Source of the DNA: Desulfovibrionaceae bacterium
GTDB lineage: Bacteria > Desulfobacterota > Desulfovibrionia > Desulfovibrionales > Desulfovibrionaceae
NCBI GenBank assembly: GCA_015709315.1
Contig: JACCQI010000006.1
Coordinates: 1-64,000, forward strand
DNA: 64,000 nucleotides
Direction: 5' to 3'
Below are positions 47,226-57,508 of the stretch, one piece after another. The notes below the pieces were generated by a model, which saw nothing but the letters and a program-made list of their open reading frames with translations, did not search any database and had not been told where the DNA came from. A program made the position numbers and the translations under genes. The first letter of the stretch is position 1; the number at the start of each line of letters is the position of its first letter.

Positions 47226-48638
47226 CTATGAGGCACCATGCTTCGTGAATATCACCCAAATGGTCTTGAAAACAATCTCGATGTCATGAAAAAACCGCCA
47301 TCCGTCGATATATTCCAGGTCAAGGCGCACCACATCCGCGAAATCATTGATTTCATTGCGCCCGGACACCTGCCACAGCCCGGTCACGCCGGGCTTCATG
47401 GAAATGCGCCGCCGCTCGGCCTTGGTGTAGTGACTGACCTCGTCCACGGTGGGCGGCCGGGTGCCCACCAGGCTCATCTCGCCGCGAATGACGTTGATGA
47501 ACTGCGGGAACTCGTCCAGCGAGGTCTTGCGCAGGAAGCGGCCGACACGGGTCACCCTGGGGTCGTCCTTCATCTTGAACATGTGCCCTTCCATCTCGTT
47601 TTGGCCCATGAGTTCCTGCTTGTGCTCCTCGGCGTCCGCATACATGGACCGGAACTTGTACAGGAGGAACTTGCGGTTGTTCTGCCCCACGCGCACCTGC
47701 GAGAAAAGGACCGGCCCCGGCGACTCCAATTTGATGGCCAGGGCGATGGGCAGGTACATGAGGCAGAACAGGGCGAACCCCACGGCGCCCCCGATCAGGT
47801 CGAGAAGGCGCTTGTAGAACAGTCCGCTGGCGTTGATGGTGGTGCCGTATATGCTCAGGGCCGGAATGTTGTCGATGGAATCCACCTGCAACCCCCACCG
47901 CCCGTCGTCGGGCGCGAACATGGCCGGCACGATGCGGCAGGTCAGCCCCATCTCCTTGCAGACGTCCAGATAGGCGGGAAAATCAAAGGGCACGTTTCCC
48001 GGCACCGTGAACACCACCTCGTCGATGTCCTTTTCCGCAATGATCCGGGGCAGGTCTTCGGCCGTCCCCAGGCAGGGAAGGCCCTCTATCTCGAAGAGCG
48101 ATCCCGCGGCCAGGGAACCGACCAGGGTGTGGCCCCAGCTCTTTTGCCGCTGGAAGGCGTCGAACACCGACCGCACGCGGTCCGAGCTGCCGATGAGCAA
48201 AATCCGCCGCATGCCGTAGGCGTTCGCGCTGTGCCGGAAAAAATGGTAGAACAGGGCGCGCACCACCATCAATCCCACGAAGACCAGCCCGGCGTAGATG
48301 CCGAGGAACAGCCGGGAAAGGGTGTCTTCCTTGATGAAGAACATGCCCAGCGTGACCAGGGAGAAATCAATGGCAACGGCCAGGACGACCTTGCGCAGGG
48401 CCACCCGGAACGGCGGGTTGAAGTCCGAGGCGTAGAACCCCAGTTGGCCGAGCACGTAGCAGTTGACGAACATGAGCGACATGACGATGGAGATGAACAT
48501 GCCGCCTTCCATGCCCCACTCCGCGCTGTCGCCCAGAAGCCAACGGAGATAGTACGCGGCGTAGCCCGCCAGGATGATGACCATGCCGTCCAGCACCAGG
48601 GCGACATTGGTGGTGACGTAGACCTGTTCCTTATACAT
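47226..48638 (-). CDS. Undecaprenyl-phosphate sugar phosphotransferase (WcaJ/PssY family)
   Basis: FYKRLLDLIGGAVGFALFCLMYLPIALAIKLESPGPVLFSQVRVGQNNRKFLLYKFRSM...; SLVGTRPPTVDEV. Confidence 0.92.
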   Translation of the reverse strand: MYKEQVYVTTNVALVLDGMVIILAGYAAYYLRWLLGDSAEWGMEGGMFISIVMSLMFVNCYVLGQLGFYASDFNPPFRVALRKVVLAVAIDFSLVTLGMFFIKEDTLSRLFLGIYAGLVFVGLMVVRALFYHFFRHSANAYGMRRILLIGSSDRVRSVFDAFQRQKSWGHTLVGSLAAGSLFEIEGLPCLGTAEDLPRIIAEKDIDEVVFTVPGNVPFDFPAYLDVCKEMGLTCRIVPAMFAPDDGRWGLQVDSIDNIPALSIYGTTINASGLFYKRLLDLIGGAVGFALFCLMYLPIALAIKLESPGPVLFSQVRVGQNNRKFLLYKFRSMYADAEEHKQELMGQNEMEGHMFKMKDDPRVTRVGRFLRKTSLDEFPQFINVIRGEMSLVGTRPPTVDEVSHYTKAERRRISMKPGVTGLWQVSGRNEINDFADVVRLDLEYIDGWRFFHDIEIVFKTIWVIFTKHGAS

Positions 48639-48848
48639 GACGCCCCACCCATATCACAGCCCGTTCCAAAAACCGAACGAACGAAGTCGACAAAACACCG
48701 GCGGGCGCACCCGGTCCCCGCCCGCCGCCCAAAGGCTGCGGAAACGGGGCCTGCGACGGCAGGATATTGCTCGGTTCACTATTCATCGGCCGCTGTGTTC
48801 CGGTTTGCTGCTGAACCGTCCCGGCCGCCTGGCGCGGGACGTCCATAG

Positions 48849-50051
48849 TCAGGAAAAAAGGCCGAACAGGGATTGAAGAAAGCCCTTCTTGCGCTTCTTC
48901 TCCTCATGCTCGTCGATGGAATCCATGGTCTCGCGCGCGGACATTTCGTCCAGACGCCGCTTCAGCATCCTGTTCTTGTGGAACAAGGCGATGCACCGCC
49001 CGAAATACCGCTCCGACCGGACGCGCTCCTTTTCCAGAAGGTCGGTCAGCGACTTGACCAGCTTGTCGTTGCCTTGGGCCAGGGAGCCGTCCACCTGGCC
49101 CGCCTGCCAATTGACCTGGGCGACCAGCTTGGCCACCTGGGACTCGAGGTGAACTATCCGCTTCAGGTGCTCCTCGCCCTGCCCGTCGGCGGCCGCTCCG
49201 GCGGAAAGGGGCGGCACGGCCGTCACGGCCTCCGCCCTGTGCGGATCGATCCCGATGTTGTCGTCGATGATCTGCTCGATGACGTCCCGGGTGATGGACG
49301 CCAGAGAGTCCGCATACCCGTAGACCATGGCCGCGTTGCACAGGACGTTGATCGAACGGGGGATGCCGCCCGTGTACTCGTGCAGCCGGTCCAGGGCGTC
49401 CTCCTCGAACAGGCCGCTGTTTTTGGCGCCGGCCTTTTCCAGCCGGTAGCGGACGTATTCGCCCATCTCCTCCCGGGAAAGCGGCACCAGATGGTAGCTG
49501 ATGGCCACGCGCTGGGCGAGCTGCTCCAGGCCCGGACTCTGGATGATGTTCCGCAGCTCCGGCTGGCCCGCCAGGATGATCTGGAGCAGCGGCTGGGTGT
49601 CGGTCTGGAGGTTGGACAGAAGCCGGACCTCCTCCAGGGATTCCGAAGACAGGTTCTGGGCCTCGTCGATGATCAAGAGGCAGCGGCGTCCCTGGCTGTA
49701 GACGTCGATGAGGTGCTGGTTGAGCAGATCGAGATTGCCGGACTTGTCCCGGCCCACGCCCTCCACTTCCAGCTCGATGAGAATCAGGCGGAGCAGTTCC
49801 TCGGCATTGACGTTGGTGTTGAACACCACAGCCACTTCGACGTCGTCGGTCAACTCGGTCAGAAGATACTTGATGAGCGTGGTCTTGCCGGTGCCTATCT
49901 CGCCGGTGAAAAGAATGAAGCCGATGTTCTCGGAAAAGCCGTACCGCAAATAGGTCAGGGCCTGATTGTGCTTCTCGCTCCGGTACAGGATGCCCGGATT
50001 GGGGATGATGTCGAACGGCTTTTCACGCAGCCCGTAAAATTGGCGAAACAT
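48849..50051 (-). CDS. ExeA-like AAA+ ATPase associated with PEP-CTERM EPS cluster
   Basis: MFRQFYGLREKPFDIIPNPGILYRSEKHNQALTYLRYGFSENIGFILFTGEIGTGKTTL. Confidence 0.85.
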   Translation of the reverse strand: MFRQFYGLREKPFDIIPNPGILYRSEKHNQALTYLRYGFSENIGFILFTGEIGTGKTTLIKYLLTELTDDVEVAVVFNTNVNAEELLRLILIELEVEGVGRDKSGNLDLLNQHLIDVYSQGRRCLLIIDEAQNLSSESLEEVRLLSNLQTDTQPLLQIILAGQPELRNIIQSPGLEQLAQRVAISYHLVPLSREEMGEYVRYRLEKAGAKNSGLFEEDALDRLHEYTGGIPRSINVLCNAAMVYGYADSLASITRDVIEQIIDDNIGIDPHRAEAVTAVPPLSAGAAADGQGEEHLKRIVHLESQVAKLVAQVNWQAGQVDGSLAQGNDKLVKSLTDLLEKERVRSERYFGRCIALFHKNRMLKRRLDEMSARETMDSIDEHEEKKRKKGFLQSLFGLFS

Positions 50052-50057
50052 GGCGTC

Positions 50058-50867
50058 CTACCGGGTCACGTGTTTGTTCAGGACAACGCCCAGGATGTTC
50101 GCACTGCCGAGCATTTCCAGGGTCGCCCTGATGTCCGCCTGGGAGGTCCTGCCCTCCTCCACCACCAGGATGATGCCGTCCACGTAGGCGGAAAAAACCA
50201 GCGCGTCGGGCATGTCCAGCACATGGGGGCAGTCGAATATCACGTAGCGGTCGGGATAGCGGTTCTTGCACTCCCGGACCATCTTCTGCATGCGCGGGGA
50301 ACTGATCAGGTCCGAGGACTCGATGGTGGCCTGGCAGGCGGGCAGCACCACCAGCTTGTCGATGCCCGGATTGACCATCAGCTCCGGCAGCTCCATCTCT
50401 CCGATCAGATAATCCTCAAGCCCGGCCTGCTGGTCCCGGCACACGCCCAAAGTGCTGGCAATACCCGGCCAGCGCAGGTTGGTATCCACCAGCAGGGCGG
50501 TCTGGCGGGCGTCGCGGGCAATGGCCATGGCCAGGTTGGTGGCCACAATGGTCTTGCCCTCCCCCCGCCTCGGGCTGGTGACCATGATGGTGTTGAGGCG
50601 CTCCTTGCGGGTGGTGTGCAGCAGGTTGGCCCGTAGGACGTTGAAGGCGTCGCGGATGTGCTGGGCACTGCCGTCGGTCAGCAGCCGGTTGCGCTCCATG
50701 TGCGCGTCGGACGCCTCCTGCACCTGCGTACGCCGGTACTCCGGCTTGCGGGCCTCGGCCGCCTCCTGCGGGGCGGCGTCCCCGGTCCGGGCGGGCCGAC
50801 GCTGCGTCCCGTTTGCCTCGACCCGCTCTTCCCGGGCTCTCTTTAATGCCTTCTCGATCTTGCTCAT
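50058..50867 (-). CDS. Tyrosine-protein kinase family (BY-kinase-like P-loop ATPase)
   Basis: NTIMVTSPRRGEGKTIVATNLAMAIARDARQTALLVDTNLRWPGIASTLG. Confidence 0.85.
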   Translation of the reverse strand: MSKIEKALKRAREERVEANGTQRRPARTGDAAPQEAAEARKPEYRRTQVQEASDAHMERNRLLTDGSAQHIRDAFNVLRANLLHTTRKERLNTIMVTSPRRGEGKTIVATNLAMAIARDARQTALLVDTNLRWPGIASTLGVCRDQQAGLEDYLIGEMELPELMVNPGIDKLVVLPACQATIESSDLISSPRMQKMVRECKNRYPDRYVIFDCPHVLDMPDALVFSAYVDGIILVVEEGRTSQADIRATLEMLGSANILGVVLNKHVTR

Positions 50868-50893
50868 TGCTGATATCCTCGGGCGTGGACCGG

Positions 50894-52648
50894 CTAAAGA
50901 AGCCTTTGCAGCTTGTCCATGACCTTGTAGAAAATAATGTCAAGCGGCATGATGAACAGGTGCAGGACAAGAGCCGATGCGGCAATGACGCCGACAAGGC
51001 CCATGACCACCAGCATCTTGCGCTTGCGTCTGGCCGCGATCTCTTCCCGCGTCTGAACGTACGGTATGACGCCGAGCACCGGCACGCCCGTCAGGGCGGC
51101 CAGCGTTAGGCTGTCATGCAGGGAGCCGTCCATGAACTCGGCGATGGAAACCACGCCGACGCCCAGGCCGACGGACAAAATGAAGGCCACGACCAGCAAA
51201 AGCGGCCGCTTGGGCTTGGCCGGGATCTCCGGCAGGACGGGCGGCTCCACCAGGGACAGCTTTTCGGCCACGTTCTCCTTTTCCAGTTCCCGGGCCTGGC
51301 GCGCGGCCAGCACCTTTTGCTGTGTTTCCTGGAACTTGGCGCTTGAATTCTGGTAATCCCGCTGCAGACGCGCGTATTCCTGCTCCACCTGCGGCCCCTG
51401 CTCGATATAGGCGACGTATTCGTCGTATTTTTTCCGCAGGTCGGCCAGGATATTCTTCTCGTTGCGGATATCCAGGACCGTGGCCTGAATCTGCGTCTTC
51501 AAATTGATGTACGCCGGGTTCTCCTGATCCAGCTTCACGTCGGACGTCAGGACACTCGGACTTTTGGCGGCCTCGACCCGTTCCTTTTCCAGCTCCGCGA
51601 CCTTGCCGCGGGCGGCTACAACGTCCGGATGCTTGTCCGTATAGCGTTTCTCAAGGCTCTCGAGCTGGCGTTTCCACGATTCCAGCTCCGCATCGATATC
51701 CTGGGTCTTTTTGCGCGTGGTAAGTTCCTTTTCCAACAGCTCGATCTGGCCCTTGAGCTTTATCATGTCGGGATGCTTTTCCGAGCGCGTGGTCTTGAGG
51801 GACAGATACTGGCTGCGCAGGGACTTCAGCTCCTCCTCCGGCGACATGATCCGCTGGCCCGTGGCGGAATAGGAATGCAGGGTCTGATCCACGGTGGCCA
51901 ACTGCCCTTCCAGGTAGACCTTGCGGTCCATGAGGGTCTTGATCATCTCCTGGCGCGCGTCGATGTCCTTCTGGACCCGTTCAAGGGTCTGGAGATTGAG
52001 TTCCGTCAGCTCGGGCAGGGAACGGTAATGCACCTCCTTGAAGGCGGCGATGCGGGCTTCGGAGTCCTGCACCTCATGACGCAACTGGTCGAGCTGCTTG
52101 TTGAGAAAGTCGTAGGTGGTGAGCGCCTTCTCCTCCCGCTGACGAAGGTTCTCCTCCAAAAAAAGCGAAACCAGGGCGCTGGTGGTCTGCAGGACCTGCT
52201 TGGGGTATTTGCCCTCGAACGAAAGCGTGAAGGCCACGGTGGCCGTGGTGGGCCGCCCGGTGCTGGTGACAACGTCCGCCTGGATGTTCTCGACCTTGAT
52301 GTTCTCCCGCATCATTTCGAGAAGCTCCTCGCCCGTGTGCGTGTCCCTGTACTCCTTGTACAGGCCGAACCTCTCCATGATCCCCATGAGATTCTTGCGG
52401 TTGAACGCCAGTTGGCTGATGGACTGCAGCCGCTCCTCCACGAACCCGGTCACGGTGGTCTGGATCAGTTCCTGCGGGACCTCCTGGCCCTCGACCAGGA
52501 CGGTGGCGGAGGAAACGTATATGGAGGGAAGCGCCAGGACGATCAGGGCCGCGATCAGGAACGTGGCCGCCGCGGGAAAGACGAACAGCCATTTTCTCCG
52601 TTTGAAGGCATTGATATAGATTGCGATTTCGTTGGTGTTCGATTCCAT
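50894..52648 (-). CDS. Wzz/GumC-type polysaccharide chain-length determinant
   Basis: Two terminal TM helices flanking a long coiled-coil; 584 aa. Confidence 0.88.
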   Translation of the reverse strand: MESNTNEIAIYINAFKRRKWLFVFPAAATFLIAALIVLALPSIYVSSATVLVEGQEVPQELIQTTVTGFVEERLQSISQLAFNRKNLMGIMERFGLYKEYRDTHTGEELLEMMRENIKVENIQADVVTSTGRPTTATVAFTLSFEGKYPKQVLQTTSALVSLFLEENLRQREEKALTTYDFLNKQLDQLRHEVQDSEARIAAFKEVHYRSLPELTELNLQTLERVQKDIDARQEMIKTLMDRKVYLEGQLATVDQTLHSYSATGQRIMSPEEELKSLRSQYLSLKTTRSEKHPDMIKLKGQIELLEKELTTRKKTQDIDAELESWKRQLESLEKRYTDKHPDVVAARGKVAELEKERVEAAKSPSVLTSDVKLDQENPAYINLKTQIQATVLDIRNEKNILADLRKKYDEYVAYIEQGPQVEQEYARLQRDYQNSSAKFQETQQKVLAARQARELEKENVAEKLSLVEPPVLPEIPAKPKRPLLLVVAFILSVGLGVGVVSIAEFMDGSLHDSLTLAALTGVPVLGVIPYVQTREEIAARRKRKMLVVMGLVGVIAASALVLHLFIMPLDIIFYKVMDKLQRLL

Positions 52649-52667
52649 TGCATCCTCGCAGAGCGGG

Positions 52668-53846
52668 CTAGAAGAACCAGGGATAGTGGTATTCGAAACG
52701 AAGGGCCGTCCGGCTCTGTCGCTGCTCCCTGTCCGTCAGGAGATTCTTGATGTTCGTGTGCCGGAACTCGAAGCGAAGAGACGTGTTCTCCGTCAGCCGA
52801 TAGGCGATCCATGGCTGAAGGTAGTACGTCCGCTTCTTGCTTTCGGAAATCAGGCCGCCCGACTTGGTCTGGTAAAATGCGCCATCCAGCGCCGCGGACA
52901 ACCGTTCGGTGAAGTTGTACCGGCCGGACACCCGTGCCCGGGTCCTCACCGTGACCTCACCGTCCGTGGAGGGGGACGCCTGCCGGTCGGCTCCCAGGGT
53001 GAACTCCCATTTTTCGCGGTGGTAGGTGCCGCTCAGGTCAAAGCTGAAATATGTCTCGGTCGCGTCCACGTCCGACAGCCTATTGAACGTGACGTCCGAG
53101 CGGGAATGTCCGAGACCGATGAAGCCGGTGACGTCAAGCAGCTCCGACGGCTTGTAGCGCATGCCGCCCAGCAGGTTGTATACGTCCTGGTCCGTGTACC
53201 CGTCCGGCCTGTTGAAATGGTAGTTGGTGTAGGAGAACTGGCCCAGCAGACTGGTCCGCTCGTTGTTCAGGACGCGCGACCAGCTCGCCGTCCCCCCCTT
53301 GGATACATAGTCCGCGTTGTCGCTGCCGGTATAGACGGTTTCCGAAAAAGGAAGCGACAGGCTCAGGTTGTCCTTTTCCGTCATGGCCCAGGACAGGCCG
53401 GGCGTCAGGCTGTACCTGCGGCGCAGGGCCTGGGCCGTGACGGTGCCCGACTCGGTCAGCTCGTCCTCGAACGTGTGGTCGTAATCGAAGGACCCCGCGC
53501 AGCTGATCCGCAGCCGCTCGGTGAGTTCCTTTTCCCCCTCGGCCCAAAGAGCGTAATTCTCGCGGTCGTATTCCGTCAGATCGGAATAGCGGAAGAGGCT
53601 GGCCCGGGCGCCCGAGGACAGGGTCCAGTCCTCCTGCCCGTACTCCACCTTCACGGTCGGCACGGCCAGCCACTCGAAATCCGATCGGTCGTCGAAGTGG
53701 ACGTTGTCGTTATAGGTCGACTTGACCGTGATGCCGGGGGTGATCACCCCCTTCTCTGCCAGGGCGGGACAGGGTGCGACGCACATTGCGAACAGAAGCG
53801 GCAGCAGGCTCCAGATCGAGAGAAAACGAGAAAAAGGGCAATGCAT
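52668..53846 (-). CDS. Outer membrane beta-barrel protein of EPS cluster
   Basis: Signal peptide; alternating beta-strand pattern; GITVKSTYNDNVHFDDRSDFEWLAVPTVKVEYG; terminal FEYHYPWFF. Confidence 0.75.
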   Translation of the reverse strand: MHCPFSRFLSIWSLLPLLFAMCVAPCPALAEKGVITPGITVKSTYNDNVHFDDRSDFEWLAVPTVKVEYGQEDWTLSSGARASLFRYSDLTEYDRENYALWAEGEKELTERLRISCAGSFDYDHTFEDELTESGTVTAQALRRRYSLTPGLSWAMTEKDNLSLSLPFSETVYTGSDNADYVSKGGTASWSRVLNNERTSLLGQFSYTNYHFNRPDGYTDQDVYNLLGGMRYKPSELLDVTGFIGLGHSRSDVTFNRLSDVDATETYFSFDLSGTYHREKWEFTLGADRQASPSTDGEVTVRTRARVSGRYNFTERLSAALDGAFYQTKSGGLISESKKRTYYLQPWIAYRLTENTSLRFEFRHTNIKNLLTDREQRQSRTALRFEYHYPWFF

Positions 53847-53889
53847 GTCGATTTCGTTACCTGGGGTAATGGATCACGGAGCCGCCCGC

Positions 53890-54528
53890 CTAGGGAACCA
53901 GCACCGTGTCGCCCGGTTTAAGCGCGATGTTCTGCTCCAGCCCTTTGCCGGCAACGGCCTTGACGTAGTCGAAGGGAAGATAGCGCTGGTTCCCGCCATC
54001 CTCCGTGCGGACCACCAGGATATCGTCGCTGTCGGCATAGGGCGTCATGCCTCCCGCCAACGCCAGCGCCTGAAGGACCGTTGTCTGGCCGCTCATCAGA
54101 TACACGCCCGGCCGGTTGACCTTGCCGACAATGTAGACCTGGGTGCTCCCAAGCTGCTGCAGCATGATGGTCACCGGCGCATCGGAAACGTATTCTCCTA
54201 TACGCGTTTCAAATTCTTTTCGCAACTGTTCCACGGTCTTACCGGCCGCCTGCATGTCGCCTATCAACGGAAACGATATCTTGCCGTCGGGCCTGACGAT
54301 CACATTGGGCCGGGTCAGGCTTTCGTCGCCCCAGACCGACACCTCCAGCACGTCCCCCGCCCCCAGGGTATAGGACATCGCGGGTCCGGCCTGGGCCGAC
54401 CAGGCAAGGACCAGGCAGACGGCACAGGCCGCGGCAACGGTCAATGAAACGCGAAACGGGTTCAAGACGCTCATACATTCTCCCTGTTCCCCGCCTGCAA
54501 CAGCGGGATTTGGCTGCAACTTGTTCAT
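53890..54528 (-). CDS. Wza-like polysaccharide export protein
   Basis: YTLGAGDVLEVSVWGDESLTRPNVIVRPDGKISFPLIGDMQAAGKT; SLBB-like VYIVGKVNRPGVYLM. Confidence 0.9.
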   Translation of the reverse strand: MNKLQPNPAVAGGEQGECMSVLNPFRVSLTVAAACAVCLVLAWSAQAGPAMSYTLGAGDVLEVSVWGDESLTRPNVIVRPDGKISFPLIGDMQAAGKTVEQLRKEFETRIGEYVSDAPVTIMLQQLGSTQVYIVGKVNRPGVYLMSGQTTVLQALALAGGMTPYADSDDILVVRTEDGGNQRYLPFDYVKAVAGKGLEQNIALKPGDTVLVP

Positions 54529-54543
54529 TACGTCCGCGGCCTG

Positions 54544-55062
54544 TCAGCACAGGCCGCTGCTCACGATCTTGTCGTAAAGCGCCCCGCCCTCCGCATCGGA
54601 GGAAACAATTCGGGTTCCGATATGCAATTCCTCTGCCACGACCTCCATGCGGGCCGCCCGGCAGCGAAACCTGATCGGCTTCATGTCTTCGGAAAAGGAA
54701 AAGATCACGTCGAACTCGACATCCGGCGCGAAATCCGAGGCCAGCCGTCCGCACAGCTTCCGCCCCGAGCAGACGATCCGCATGCCCCCTGGAGAAACGT
54801 CCCGTATGCGCGCGGGCTGGTACCGGACCGACGCCTCGCCGTCCTCTTCGATGTAGACCATGGCCGGAATCGAAATGTCCACCCGGGGGAAGGCCCGCCG
54901 CTCCTCCGCGCCGTCGGGCAGGCCACCGTGCCGTCCGGCGTATTGAGCCACAATGCTCTCGAGCAACGCCTCGGGCGAACTATCCACCTTTGCCGCCATG
55001 ATTTCCAGGGCCTCGGCAAGTTCTCCTGAGAGACTGTATGTTTTCTGGTGTTCCACTGTCAT
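54544..55062 (-). CDS. PilZ-domain protein with N-terminal RHH-like segment
   Basis: RRAFPR (RxxxR) and DVSPGG (DxSxxG); N-terminal KTYSLSGELAEALEIMAAKVDSSPEALLESIVAQYAG resembles CopG/RHH. Confidence 0.75.
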   Translation of the reverse strand: MTVEHQKTYSLSGELAEALEIMAAKVDSSPEALLESIVAQYAGRHGGLPDGAEERRAFPRVDISIPAMVYIEEDGEASVRYQPARIRDVSPGGMRIVCSGRKLCGRLASDFAPDVEFDVIFSFSEDMKPIRFRCRAARMEVVAEELHIGTRIVSSDAEGGALYDKIVSSGLC

Positions 55063-55473
55063 CTCACATTGTTTGAGGCGTACTATTTAAAAGACTACGC
55101 AAACGCTCTTTTGTCAAACTGTTACGGGATAAAACCGTTTCATGGCAATGGCTAATCCTCCATACCTCCGACTATCTGAAAAAACCAGACGGCCTTCTCC
55201 CGAATTGCGTTGAAATGTCGGGATATATTCCCAAATCGACAAGAAAATGGCCTTTTTTTGATTTGAAAAAGCAGCTAGTCCTTGCCAAGAGGCGCGAAAA
55301 TCTGACAAGAAATAAAGAGAATGCGTCTGCTGCAAGGCCAAACTGAGTGTGAATTCAGGACGGAAAGCCACGGGTCTCCGAGAGACAGCCGGGCTGCCAG
55401 CGTTAGTGTTACTGTTAGCAATTGCAGATAATTACAAGCAATCGGCACGCTCTCCGGGCTGAACACGGATTCA

Positions 55474-56910
55474 ATGGCCAGAATACTGCTCATCGACGAC
55501 GGCGAAGACTTTCGCCTCCTTTTCGAGAACATGATAACCCGACTCGGGTTGAAGTGCGTCTGCGCGCCGACCCTGGCCGAGGGCATGGAGGAATTGTACC
55601 AGCTGCCCTATGATATCGTGTTTCTCGACGTGGACCTGGGCGACCACAACGGGTTGAACCACCTCCCCGAAATCCAATCCACTCCGGGAAACCCGGACGT
55701 CATCGTGGTGTCCGCCTCCCGGGACAGCCAGCATGCCGAGTCCGCCATCCAGATGGGGGCCTGGGATTATCTGGTCAAACCGTTCCGGTTCGTCGATTTC
55801 GAGCAGTGCCTGACCCGCTGCGTCAAACACAGGGACGCCCGAAACCGCTTCATCTCCGAATCCACGTTCCACAGGGGGCCCATCATCGGCTCCAGCCCGA
55901 AGCTGCTGCGCGCCATCCAGTGGGTGGGCATCGTGGCCCGCACCAAGAACAACGTCCTGCTCCTGGGCGAGACCGGGACGGGCAAGGAACTGTTCGCCCG
56001 CGCCGTCCACGAAAACAGCGACCGGCGCAAGAAGCCCTTCACCGTGGTGGACTGCACCAACCTTCCCGACACGCTGGCCCAGTCCATCCTCTTCGGCCAT
56101 GAGAAGGGCACGTTCACCGATGCCAAGGAAAGCCGCGAGGGGCTGTTCAAGCAGGCCGACGGCGGCACCATCTTTCTCGACGAGATCGCCGACCTCGCCC
56201 TGCCCACCCAGCGCTCCCTGCTCCGCGTGCTCCAGGAGCACTCCTTCAGGCCGCTCAGTTCCAAGCAGGAAGTGTCGAGCGACTTCCGGCTGGTCGCGGC
56301 CACCAACAGGGACCTGGCCCACATGGTCCAGGAAGGCACCTTCCGCAAGGACCTCTATTTCCGTCTCAAGTCCTGCCTCATCAACCTGCCCACCCTTCGG
56401 GAACGCCCAGAGGACGTCGAGCCCATGGCCCGGCACTACATCAAGAAAATCTGTGAGGAACAGGGATTCCCGGTCAAGCGCATGTCCCAGGACTGCCTCG
56501 AGGCGCTCAAGCAGTACTCCTGGCCGGGCAACGTCCGGGAATTGATCAATACGATCAACTACGCCATTTCCAACTCCTATGACGCAAAGACCCTGACCTC
56601 CTACCACCTGCCCCGCGAGGTACGGATATGCATGGTCAAGTCCACGGTTGAAAAAACCAAGGACGCCCCGGTCCGGCAGCCGGTCACGGTCATGCCCGAA
56701 CCCGAATCGCCCATCGAGGCCCTGCCGACCTTCAAGGAGGTCCGCAACATGGTCGTGAACCAGATGGAGGCCGAATACCTCATCGAGCTCATCAAGCAGA
56801 CGGACGGCGACCTCAAGAAAGCCTGCAAGGTGGCCGACTTGTCCCGGGCGCGCCTCTACGAGCTGCTGCAAAAGCACGACATCGACTACAAACAGACGAC
56901 CAGGGCATAG
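55474..56910 (+). CDS. Response regulator/AAA+ bEBP of the PEP-CTERM EPS system
   Basis: REC (FLDVDLGDHNG), AAA+ GETGTGKE, GTFTDA loop, C-terminal Fis-type HTH (KKACKVADLSRARLYELLQKHDI). Confidence 0.9.
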   Translation: MARILLIDDGEDFRLLFENMITRLGLKCVCAPTLAEGMEELYQLPYDIVFLDVDLGDHNGLNHLPEIQSTPGNPDVIVVSASRDSQHAESAIQMGAWDYLVKPFRFVDFEQCLTRCVKHRDARNRFISESTFHRGPIIGSSPKLLRAIQWVGIVARTKNNVLLLGETGTGKELFARAVHENSDRRKKPFTVVDCTNLPDTLAQSILFGHEKGTFTDAKESREGLFKQADGGTIFLDEIADLALPTQRSLLRVLQEHSFRPLSSKQEVSSDFRLVAATNRDLAHMVQEGTFRKDLYFRLKSCLINLPTLRERPEDVEPMARHYIKKICEEQGFPVKRMSQDCLEALKQYSWPGNVRELINTINYAISNSYDAKTLTSYHLPREVRICMVKSTVEKTKDAPVRQPVTVMPEPESPIEALPTFKEVRNMVVNQMEAEYLIELIKQTDGDLKKACKVADLSRARLYELLQKHDIDYKQTTRA

Positions 56911-57016
56911 CAGGCCAAACGGGAAGAGGCGGGACAAACCCGCCTCTTGCAACTCGGCGTATGGGGGAGAAGGCCGCGGCCGGACGCCGCGCCTCACTCG
57001 AAAAACGGACGGCCCG

Positions 57017-57508
57017 TCAATTCGCGTTGGCCGAAAGGATGGCCTTGAGCGAATCGAAGTTCTCGTTGCTCGCGTCCACGAACTCGCAGCCCAGTTCCGA
57101 GGAGGCCTTGCGATAGATGTGGCGCACCTCGCAAGTGAAGCAGACCGGATACTCCTTGTCGGGCACGGTGAAGATGATCTCCACCTGGCCGCCCACCTTC
57201 ACGACTTCTTCAATGTCGTCGAATTCGCTGTGACACTGGAGCTTCAGCCCGCCCTCGGAGATGTCGAGAATCCGGCCGGGCAGGATGGCGGTGCCGATCT
57301 CGCCGTCGATGGGCCGGGCCACCGCCGACATATCGACATCGACGCGGCCATGCAGCCTGCGATTGACAAGCTGATGCCCGGTAAGGAATTGTTCGATGGC
57401 GCGATTGATGATCTCGTCCACTTTGACATCACGCGCTTCGGCTTCGTGCTCAAGGGCTTCCCGGGTGGAGTCCGTCGCGTCGAAACAAATGGTAACCGTC
57501 TTTGGCAA
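57017..57508 (-). CDS. PilZ-domain protein with N-terminal RHH-like segment
   Basis: RLHGR (RxxxR) and DISEGG; N-terminal KTVTICFDATDSTREALEHEAEARDVKVDEIINRAIEQFL. Confidence 0.75.
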   Translation of the reverse strand: MPKTVTICFDATDSTREALEHEAEARDVKVDEIINRAIEQFLTGHQLVNRRLHGRVDVDMSAVARPIDGEIGTAILPGRILDISEGGLKLQCHSEFDDIEEVVKVGGQVEIIFTVPDKEYPVCFTCEVRHIYRKASSELGCEFVDASNENFDSLKAILSANAN

